Source of the DNA: Georgenia sp.
Lineage (GTDB): Bacteria; Actinomycetota; Actinomycetes; Actinomycetales; Actinomycetaceae
DNA length: 6,142 nucleotides
Assembly (NCBI GenBank): GCA_027322565.1
Contig: DAHVRG010000268.1
Location: forward strand, 1-6,142
Direction: 5' to 3'
The translations under genes and the position numbers were made by a program. This document shows positions 1 to 5,299 of this stretch, piece after piece (position 1 is the first letter of the stretch; each line of letters begins with the position of its first letter). A model generated the notes under the pieces. It was given only the letters and a program-made list of their open reading frames with translations, did no database searches and was not told the origin of the DNA.

Positions 1-1
1 G

Positions 2-277
2 GGTGTGGATCGGGGTCGCGACAACGACGACGTCGGGGACGCTCGCCGCGAGGAGGGAGCCGAGGTCGGGGTGGTGCGGCACGGGCCCGACGAGCTCCGC
101 CACCTCGCCCTCCGGGGTACGGGAGTCCACCACGGCGGCGAGCTCGCAGCGTCCTGCGGCGACGAGCGGGCGGAGTGCACGCAGGTGGTTGGCCCCGTAC
201 CCGTGGACACCGACGACGGCCACCCGCGGGGAGCCAGGGGGTGACGGGAACCACACCGAGGTGCTAGCGTCTGCCAT
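2..277 (-). CDS. Gfo/Idh/MocA family NAD(P)-dependent oxidoreductase, N-terminal part (runs off left edge)
   Basis: This is the first 92 codons of a gene reading leftward out of the window. It is open from the ATG at 277 to the edge. Residues 18-36 (RVAVVGVHGYGANHLRAL) form the first Rossmann beta strand and dinucleotide-binding loop. Residues 45-51 (ELAAVVD) form the second strand, ending in the Asp that usually contacts the nucleotide ribose. Residues 81-92 (PDVVVVATPIHT) match the conserved segment seen in Gfo/Idh/MocA sugar oxidoreductases. The usual GxGxxG loop reads GVHGYG, with His at the second Gly position. The substrate-binding C-terminal domain is missing, so the substrate cannot be named. 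The gene is divergent from a uronate uptake operon and shares its control region, so a role in sugar-acid or glycoside metabolism is plausible but inferred. No Shine-Dalgarno site precedes the ATG. About 17 residues come before the Rossmann core, which is longer than usual, so a start further inside the gene is possible. Confidence 0.85.
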   Translation of the reverse strand, partial: MADASTSVWFPSPPGSPRVAVVGVHGYGANHLRALRPLVAAGRCELAAVVDSRTPEGEVAELVGPVPHHPDLGSLLAASVPDVVVVATPIHT

Positions 278-280
278 GCT

Positions 281-292
281 GTAAGCGTTTCC
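281..292. promoter_or_regulatory. LacI-family-type operator in the divergent region
   Basis: The sequence GTAAGCGTTTCC is an imperfect inverted repeat around a central CG: 8 of its 12 bases are identical in the reverse complement GGAAACGCTTAC. It fits the AANCGNTT-like core typical of LacI-family regulator sites in sugar operons of Actinobacteria and other bacteria. It lies 4 nt upstream of the minus-strand ATG and 149 nt upstream of the plus-strand permease gene, so one bound repressor could control both directions. No regulator gene lies in the window, so the cognate protein is unknown. The site class is recognised by pattern only. Confidence 0.6.
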
Positions 293-312
293 GCACAGGG
301 GTGGCCTGTCAA
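284..312 (-). promoter_or_regulatory. Probable promoter of the Gfo/Idh/MocA-family gene (leaderless)
   Basis: On the minus strand a perfect TTGACA (312-307) is followed by a 17-nt spacer and AACGCT (289-284). The latter keeps the A at position 2 and T at position 6 of the TANNNT -10 consensus. A start point about 7 nt downstream falls at 277, which is the A of the ATG. This agrees with the absence of any Shine-Dalgarno sequence and suggests a leaderless transcript, which is common in Actinobacteria. The -10 lies inside the LacI-type operator, so bound repressor would block polymerase. The -10 is weak, so the call rests mainly on the -35 and the spacing. Confidence 0.4.
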
Positions 313-327
313 GTACCCAGGTGTGGT

Positions 328-347
328 GCCGCCTCCGGAGAGGCGGC
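328..347 (+). promoter_or_regulatory. Leader hairpin upstream of the transporter operon
   Basis: GCCGCCTC (328-335) and GAGGCGGC (340-347) are perfectly complementary and enclose the tetraloop CGGA. No T-run follows, so it does not look like a classical intrinsic terminator. It would lie in the 5' untranslated region if the operon transcript starts near the operator at 281-292. It could stabilise the leader or take part in attenuation. I could not find a convincing plus-strand -35/-10 pair, so whether it is transcribed is inferred. Confidence 0.4.
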
Positions 348-386
348 GGTCTCGGTCGGTCGACGTGGATACCGAGGAGGAAGCCG

Positions 387-458
387 GTGAGGCACACCCC
401 GCGACGGTGCGGCTCGGGCCGCCACGGTGGAAGGAGCGCACATGTCCGCACTCGGTGA
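387..458 (+). CDS. Possible 23-aa leader peptide overlapping the first permease gene
   Basis: A GTG at 387 is preceded by a strong Shine-Dalgarno sequence, GAGGAGG (374-380), with a 6-nt spacer. It opens a 23-codon frame ending at TGA 456-458, which lies 17 nt inside the permease gene and in another frame. The peptide begins MRHTPRRCGSGRH and is rich in Arg (8), His (4) and Gly. It resembles no enzyme. Its ribosome site is as good as that of the permease itself, and ribosomes finishing it would stop next to the permease start, so translational coupling or attenuation is conceivable. It may equally be chance in GC-rich DNA, where purine runs and GTG are frequent. I do not recognise a family. 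Confidence 0.25.
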   Translation: MRHTPRRCGSGRHGGRSAHVRTR

Positions 459-1380
459 GCTCGCGACGCTGCGCAGGTCGCGGCCGCGCCCCACCCGCAG
501 CCCGGCGGAGCGCAACGACGGGAAGGCGGCGGTCTTCTTCCTCGGCCCGTGGTTCGTCGGGCTCGTGCTCATCGTCGCCGGGCCCCTCGTCGCGTCGCTC
601 TACCTGTCCTTCACCGACTACGACCTGCTGTCGGACCCGGGCTTCCTCGGCCTGGACAACTACCGGCAGATGCTCACGGACCCGCGGCTGCGCACCGCCC
701 TCGTCGTGACGTTCACCTACGTCCTCGTCTCGGTGCCGCTCCAGCTCGCGGCGGCGCTCGGGCTGGCCCTGCTGCTCGACCGCGGCCTGCGCGGGCTGGC
801 GATCTACCGCTCGGTGTTCTACCTGCCCTCGCTCCTCGGGTCCTCGGTGGCCATCGCGCTCCTGTGGCGCCAGGTCTTCGGGTCCGAGGGCCTGGTGAAC
901 CAGGGCCTGGCGGTGCTCGGCGTCCAGGGGCCCGGGTGGATCTCCCACCCCGACTACGCGCTCGGCACCCTCATGGTGCTCAACGTGTGGACCTTCGGCT
1001 CACCGATGATCATCTTCCTCGCCGGGCTGCGCCAGATCCCGCAAATGTACTACGAGGCCGCGTCGATCGACGGCGCCTCCCAGGTGCGGCAGTTCCGCAG
1101 CATCACGCTGCCGCTGCTCACCCCGATCATCTTCTTCAACCTGGTGCTCCAGGTCATCAACGCGTTCCAGACCTTCACGCAGTCCTACATCGTCTCCAAC
1201 GGGACGGGCGGGCCGGTCGACTCCACGCTCTTCTACACCCTCTACCTGTACCAGCAGGGCTTCAGCTCCCTGAACATGGGCTACGCCTCCGCGATGGCCT
1301 GGCTGCTGCTCATGATCATCGCCGGCATGACGGCCGTGAACTTCTTCGCCTCCAAGTACTGGGTCTTCTACGATGACTGA
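442..1380 (+). CDS. Sugar ABC transporter permease, MalF/UgpA type
   Basis: This 312-aa inner-membrane protein is one of two permease subunits of a carbohydrate-uptake ABC importer of the CUT1 class. Hydrophobic segments lie at about residues 29-52, 84-112, 119-141, 174-195, 227-247 and 281-301, the six-helix layout of MalF/UgpA relatives that lack MalF's extra N-terminal domain. The cytoplasmic EAA loop, which docks onto the ATPase, is at 204-228 (YEAASIDGASQVRQFRSITL and onward) with its invariant Gly at 211. The ATG at 442 follows AAGGAG (431-436) with a 5-nt spacer. An in-frame GTG 15 nt upstream lacks a ribosome site and was not used. The gene overlaps the next permease by 8 nt, so the two are co-translated. 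The substrate is inferred from the downstream uxaC and uxaE-like genes to be a hexuronate or small uronide; the permease alone does not show this. Confidence 0.93.
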   Translation: MSALGELATLRRSRPRPTRSPAERNDGKAAVFFLGPWFVGLVLIVAGPLVASLYLSFTDYDLLSDPGFLGLDNYRQMLTDPRLRTALVVTFTYVLVSVPLQLAAALGLALLLDRGLRGLAIYRSVFYLPSLLGSSVAIALLWRQVFGSEGLVNQGLAVLGVQGPGWISHPDYALGTLMVLNVWTFGSPMIIFLAGLRQIPQMYYEAASIDGASQVRQFRSITLPLLTPIIFFNLVLQVINAFQTFTQSYIVSNGTGGPVDSTLFYTLYLYQQGFSSLNMGYASAMAWLLLMIIAGMTAVNFFASKYWVFYDD

Positions 1381-2314
1381 GCTCCCCGTGCGGGCCGGGA
1401 CCCTCCCCGGGCCGACCACCGCCGATGACCGCACCGCTGCGTCGCCCGAGCCCGCCCGGGCCCCGCTCCCGGCCGTGCGCCGGCCGCGCCGGCGCCTGCG
1501 GACGACCCTCAAGCACACCGGTCTCGTCCTCGCGGGCTTCACCATGCTCTACCCGCTCCTGTGGATGGTCGCCAGCTCGCTCAAGCCGAACGCGCTCATC
1601 TTCCGGGAGCCCGGTCTCATCCCGAGCACGGTGACCCTGGAGAACTACACGCTCGGCTGGGAGGCGCTGCTCCACCCCTTCAGCCACTACCTGGCGAACT
1701 CGGCCGTCATCGTCGCCGGTGCCGTCCTCGGCAACCTCGTGTCCTGCTCCCTGGCGGCCTATGCTTTCGCCCGGCTGAACTTCCGCTTCCGCGGGCTGTG
1801 GTTCGCCATCATGCTCATGTCGATCATGCTGCCGATCCACGTCATCATCGTGCCGCAGTACGTGCTGTTCTCCGAGCTCGGCTGGATCAACACCTTCCTG
1901 CCGCTCATCGTCCCCAAGCTGCTCGCGACCGACGCGTTCTTCGTCTTCCTCATGGTCCAGTTCTTCCGCGGCATCCCGCGCGAGCTGGACGAGGCGGCCC
2001 GCATCGACGGCGCCGGGCACCCGCGCATCTTCTTCCGGATCATGCTCCCGCTGTCGCTGCCCGCGCTGGCGACGACGGCGATCTTCACCTTCATCTGGAC
2101 GTGGAACGACTTCTTCTCCCAGCTCATCTTCCTCATCGACCCGGCGATGCACACGGTGCCGATCGCGCTGCGGTCGTTCCTCGACTCCACCGGACAGAGC
2201 TCGTGGGGGTCGATGTTCGCCATGTCCATCGTCTCGCTCCTCCCGCTCTTCCTCATCTTCCTCCTCGGCCAGAAGTACCTGGCCAAGGGGATCGCCACGA
2301 CCGGCCTGAAGTAG
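1373..2314 (+). CDS. Sugar ABC transporter permease, MalG/UgpE type
   Basis: This is the 313-aa second permease subunit, expected to pair with the preceding MalF-type protein in the cytoplasmic membrane. A long Pro/Ala/Arg-rich cytoplasmic tail (residues 1-45) precedes six hydrophobic segments at about 48-68, 109-130, 141-162, 173-195, 230-247 and 280-298. The EAA loop starts at residue 204 (ELDEAARIDGAGHPRIFFRI) and is followed by the LPLSLP turn. The C-terminus, LAKGIATTGLK, is close to the G-(L/M)-(T/A)-x-GAVK-like ending typical of MalG-family proteins. The ATG lies inside the last codons of the upstream gene, 8 nt before its stop is complete, and has no clear Shine-Dalgarno site, so translation probably depends on coupling. 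A 94-nt gap follows before the binding-protein gene. Confidence 0.93.
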   Translation: MTELPVRAGTLPGPTTADDRTAASPEPARAPLPAVRRPRRRLRTTLKHTGLVLAGFTMLYPLLWMVASSLKPNALIFREPGLIPSTVTLENYTLGWEALLHPFSHYLANSAVIVAGAVLGNLVSCSLAAYAFARLNFRFRGLWFAIMLMSIMLPIHVIIVPQYVLFSELGWINTFLPLIVPKLLATDAFFVFLMVQFFRGIPRELDEAARIDGAGHPRIFFRIMLPLSLPALATTAIFTFIWTWNDFFSQLIFLIDPAMHTVPIALRSFLDSTGQSSWGSMFAMSIVSLLPLFLIFLLGQKYLAKGIATTGLK

Positions 2315-2335
2315 CGCCGGGCACCGACCCAAAGC

Positions 2336-2358
2336 CTCGGACCCAACGACGGGCCGAG
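2336..2358 (+). other. Small intercistronic hairpin between permease and binding-protein genes
   Basis: CTCGG (2336-2340), one bulged A, and CCC (2342-2344) can pair with GGG (2351-2353) and CCGAG (2354-2358), giving 8 bp around a 6-nt loop. No T-run follows. Such structures sometimes mark mRNA processing or stability boundaries next to highly expressed binding-protein genes, but in DNA this GC-rich a structure of this size can arise by chance. Confidence 0.25.
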
Positions 2359-2408
2359 CCGGCCACGCCCTCCGGCGGGGTCGACGACCGAGAAGCACAG
2401 GGGAGCCA

Positions 2409-3770
2409 ATGACCAGCTCACGTACGGCACGACGTCACCCGCTGCTCCGCACCGCCGTCCTCGTCATGGCGGGGGCCCTCGCGCTCGGCGCCTGCGGCCA
2501 GGCCGAGAACCTCCAGGGCCAGGCCGACGACGACGGCGGTCCCACCGCGGACGCCCGCTCGGGCGAGACCGCCGCGGCCGACTCCGGCGAGGTGGTGACG
2601 ATTCGGTTCGCCTGGTGGGGGTCCGACACCCGCCACCAGCTCAACGAGGAGCTCATCGCGGCGTTCGAGGCCGAGCACCCCGGCATCGCCGTCACACCCG
2701 ACTACACCGACTGGGGGAGCTACTGGGACAAGCTCGCCACCCAGACCGCCGGTGGTGACACCCCCGACGTCCTCATGCAGGAGGAGCGCTACCTGCGGGA
2801 GTACGCCGACCGCGGCGTGCTCGCCGACCTCACCGACCACGACATCGACACCTCCGCGATCGACGAGTCGATCCTCGGCAGCGGAGAGTTCGACGGCGGG
2901 CTGTGGGGCATCCCCACCGGCGTCAACGTGCGGGTGCTCATGGCCGACCCGCAGGGCTTCGCCGCGGCCGGTGTCGAGCTGCCCGACGACACGGCGTGGA
3001 CGTGGGACGACTACCACGACCTCATGGTCGCGATCGCCGAGGGCAGCGACGGCTACGGAGCCCAGGACTTCGGCTTCATCGAGCCGGACCTGTCGGTCTG
3101 GGCGCGGCAGCGCGGGCAGAACCTGTGGGACGAGAACGGCGAGATCGGCTTCGACGCCCAGACCATGGCCGAGCTGTGGGAGCGCAGCCTCGCCCTCATC
3201 GAGGCGGGCGGGGCGCCGCCGGCCAGCCTGAGCCTCGAGGTGGACGCCGGCGGGCCCGAGCAGTCGCTGCTGGCCACGAACCAGGGAGCGGTCGCCCGCT
3301 TCTGGACGAACCAGCTCGAGGCCATCAGCAGCGCCGCCGGCCGGGACCTCGTGCTCCTGCGCTACCCCGGCGAGTCCGAGCACGAGCGGACGGGAGTGTT
3401 CCTCAAGCCGGCGATGGCGCTGTCGATGTCCGCCGGCAGCGAGCACCCGGAGGAGGCCGCGACGTTCATCGACTGGATGCTCAACAGCCCGACGGCGGGG
3501 GAGATCATCCTCAGCGACCGTGGCCTGCCGGCGAACATGGACGTGCGCGAGCACATCATGGACCGGCTGAGCGAGACCGAGCAGCAGGCCGCCGAGTTCA
3601 TCGCCGAGGTCACCGACGAGGTCGTCGATGCGCCCCCTGCTCCGCCCCGTGGCGCCGGCGAGGTCGCCGACCTCCTCGCGCGGATCAACGAGGAGGTCCT
3701 CTTCGGGCAGACGACCCCGCAGGAGGGAGCCGAGCGGTTCATCGCGGAGGCGGCCGCGATCACCGGATAG
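2409..3770 (+). CDS. Sugar ABC transporter substrate-binding lipoprotein (family 1 SBP)
   Basis: This 453-aa lipid-anchored extracellular protein captures the sugar for the permeases encoded just upstream. A signal peptide has basic residues at 5-14 (RTARRHPLLR), a hydrophobic core at about 15-28 and a lipobox LGAC with the acylated Cys at 29. Residues 30-60 form an Asp/Ala/Gly-rich linker. The mature domain starts with VTIRFAWWGSDTRHQ (63-77) and contains AFEAEHPGIAV (85-95), DVLMQEERYLREYADRGVLADL (from 120) and LWGIPTGVNVRVLM (165-178), the usual pattern of SBP_bac_1-type binding proteins. Aromatic residues typical of a sugar site are abundant (W69, W70, W102, W106). The ATG follows a purine-rich AGGGGAG (2399-2405) at short spacing. 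Length is normal for the family. The ligand is not readable from the sequence; a uronate or uronide is inferred from the neighbours. It lies third in the operon, after the permeases, rather than first as in many such operons. Confidence 0.93.
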   Translation: MTSSRTARRHPLLRTAVLVMAGALALGACGQAENLQGQADDDGGPTADARSGETAAADSGEVVTIRFAWWGSDTRHQLNEELIAAFEAEHPGIAVTPDYTDWGSYWDKLATQTAGGDTPDVLMQEERYLREYADRGVLADLTDHDIDTSAIDESILGSGEFDGGLWGIPTGVNVRVLMADPQGFAAAGVELPDDTAWTWDDYHDLMVAIAEGSDGYGAQDFGFIEPDLSVWARQRGQNLWDENGEIGFDAQTMAELWERSLALIEAGGAPPASLSLEVDAGGPEQSLLATNQGAVARFWTNQLEAISSAAGRDLVLLRYPGESEHERTGVFLKPAMALSMSAGSEHPEEAATFIDWMLNSPTAGEIILSDRGLPANMDVREHIMDRLSETEQQAAEFIAEVTDEVVDAPPAPPRGAGEVADLLARINEEVLFGQTTPQEGAERFIAEAAAITG

Positions 3771-3778
3771 GTCCGCGC

Positions 3779-3812
3779 CCGGGAGCCGCGGCCCCAGCGC
3801 CGCGGCTCCCGG
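3779..3812 (+). terminator. Strong GC hairpin after the binding-protein gene (terminator-like or mRNA-stabilising)
   Basis: Bases 3779-3792 and 3799-3812 form a perfect 14-bp stem around a 6-nt loop (CCCAGC), starting 8 nt after the binding-protein stop codon. The stem is almost all G-C. No T-tract follows, so it is not a classical intrinsic terminator, although U-tail-less hairpins have been proposed as terminators in Actinobacteria. The alternative is a barrier to 3' exonucleases that keeps the transporter mRNA abundant relative to the downstream catabolic genes, as known for intercistronic hairpins after binding-protein genes such as malE. A second, 6-bp hairpin (CGCGGC 3834-3839 with GCCGCG 3843-3848) lies between it and uxaC. 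Confidence 0.6.
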
Positions 3813-3868
3813 CCTCCGACGTCCCCGCTCACGCGCGGCCCCGCCGCGACCTTCCCCACCGAGGTGCC

Positions 3869-5299
3869 ATGTCCCGCCGTCTCACCGTCCACCCCGACCG
3901 CCTCCTGCCCGCCGACCGGGAGCTCCGGGCGATCGCCCGGGAGCTCTACGCCGAGGTGGCCGACCTGCCGATCATCTCCCCGCACGGCCACGTGCCTGCG
4001 GACTGGTTCGCCGACGACGTCCGCTTCGCCGACCCGACCGCCCTGCTGCTCACCCCCGACCACTACCTCACCCGGGTGCTGCACTCCCACGGCGTACCGC
4101 TGGAGCACCTCGGGGTGGGGCAGGGCGAGCTCACGCACGAGCAGTCACGGGCGGCGTTCCGCACGCTCTGCCGGTACTGGAAGGAGTTCCGCGGCACACC
4201 GATGAAGCTCTGGCTCGAGTCGCAGCTCGTCGAGGTCCTCGACATCGACCTCGCGCCGGCCGAGGACACCGCCGACGAGATCTACGACCGCATCGACGCC
4301 CGGCTCGCTGCCGAGGACCTGCGGCCCCGGGCGCTGTACGACCGCTTCGCCATCGACCTCATCGCGACGACGGACGACCCGTGCGACGACCTCGCCGCGC
4401 ACCGGCGCATCGCCACCGACGAGACGTGGGCGGGGACGGTCGTCCCCACCTTCCGGCCGGACCGGTACCTGGAGCCGGCACGACCGGGCTGGAACGACGA
4501 CGTCGACCGGCTCGCACAGGTCAGCGGGCAGGACACCGGCAGCTACGCCGGCTGGGTCGCCGCGATGGAGGACCGGCGCAGCTACTTCCGGGAGCACGGC
4601 GCTGTCTCCAGCGACCACGCCCATCTCGATGCCGGCATGCTCCCGCTCGCGCCGGAGGAGTCCGAGCGGCTGTACGCGGCGGCCCGCGGTGGGACGATCA
4701 CCCCCGGGGACGCCGACCGGCTGCGCCGCGGCATGCTCTTCGAGCAGGCTCGCATGGCGTCGGAGGACGGCCTGGTCATGACCCTCCACCCCGGTGCCTG
4801 GCGCAACCACCACGGGGCCACCGCCGCCCGGTTCGGGCCGGACGTCGGGGCCGACTTCGCCGTGCCCACCGAGTACGTCCGCCCCCTCCGGCCGGTGCTC
4901 GACGCCTTCGGGACCCACCCGAGGTTCCGGCTGGTCCTCTTCACGCTGGACGAGACCACGTTCTCCCGGGAGATCGGCCCGCTCGCGAGCTTCTACCCCA
5001 GTGTGTTCGCCGGTGCCCCGTGGTGGTTCATCGACGCCCCGGAGGCGATCTCGCGCTACCGCCGGGCGGTGACCGAGTCGTGCGGCTTCGGCAAGACGTC
5101 CGGGATGATCGACGACACGCGTGCTCTCCTGTCCATCCCCGCCCGGCACGACATGGCGCGCCGGCTGGACTGCGCCTACCTCGCCGAGCTCGTCGCCGAC
5201 CACCGACTCACCCTCGACGAGGCGCGGGACACCGCCCACGACCTCGTTGTCCGCCAGCCCCGGCTGGCGTTCGCCCTGGAAGGAGAGGACCTGCGGTGA
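3869..5299 (+). CDS. uxaC: Uronate isomerase (glucuronate/galacturonate isomerase)
   Basis: This 476-aa cytoplasmic enzyme of the amidohydrolase-superfamily TIM barrel converts D-glucuronate to D-fructuronate and D-galacturonate to D-tagaturonate, the first step of hexuronate breakdown. The barrel-strand-1 motif PHGH gives H39 and H41. LHPGAWRN (306-313) supplies H307 and R312. GMIDDTR (412-418) near the C-terminus supplies D416 and R418. These correspond in order and spacing to the residues I recall as active-site residues of E. coli UxaC (H33/H35, H297/R302, D412/R414). The motif WWFIDAPEAISRYRR (385-399) is also typical of the family. Length matches the usual 465-480 aa. The frame is open far upstream, but the ATG at 3869 is chosen because homology begins right after it and GAGG (3861-3864) precedes it by 4 nt; everything earlier is the binding-protein gene in another frame. 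The stop overlaps the next start (GTGA), linking it translationally to the uxaE-like gene. Confidence 0.95.
   Translation: MSRRLTVHPDRLLPADRELRAIARELYAEVADLPIISPHGHVPADWFADDVRFADPTALLLTPDHYLTRVLHSHGVPLEHLGVGQGELTHEQSRAAFRTLCRYWKEFRGTPMKLWLESQLVEVLDIDLAPAEDTADEIYDRIDARLAAEDLRPRALYDRFAIDLIATTDDPCDDLAAHRRIATDETWAGTVVPTFRPDRYLEPARPGWNDDVDRLAQVSGQDTGSYAGWVAAMEDRRSYFREHGAVSSDHAHLDAGMLPLAPEESERLYAAARGGTITPGDADRLRRGMLFEQARMASEDGLVMTLHPGAWRNHHGATAARFGPDVGADFAVPTEYVRPLRPVLDAFGTHPRFRLVLFTLDETTFSREIGPLASFYPSVFAGAPWWFIDAPEAISRYRRAVTESCGFGKTSGMIDDTRALLSIPARHDMARRLDCAYLAELVADHRLTLDEARDTAHDLVVRQPRLAFALEGEDLR

Noticed and set aside
3..284. Plus-strand small open frames at the left edge
   Set aside because: They are Arg/Ser/Thr-rich and antisense to the Rossmann-fold N-terminus of the oxidoreductase.
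293..380. Plus-strand promoter for the transporter operon
   Set aside because: I looked for -35/-10 pairs with 16-18-nt spacing. TTTCCG (288-293) with AAGTAC (311-316) and a GGATAC-like -10 near 367-372 were considered, but neither has a convincing partner element.
323..709. Plus-strand frame of 128 codons covering the leader and the start of the first permease gene
   Set aside because: It has no ribosome site, its sequence is Arg/Ser/Pro-rich, and the permease frame is plainly the coding one.
1316..2398. Open minus-strand frame of 360 codons opposite the second permease
   Set aside because: It is antisense to a clear membrane protein and consists of Arg/Glu/Gly/Asp-rich low-complexity sequence, as expected when GC-rich codons are read backwards.
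2903..3868. Long open frame continuous with and upstream of uxaC (would give a 798-aa protein)
   Set aside because: The first 322 residues are the binding-protein gene read in another frame; they are Arg/Gly/Ala-rich with no domain, and uronate isomerase homology starts only after the ATG at 3869.
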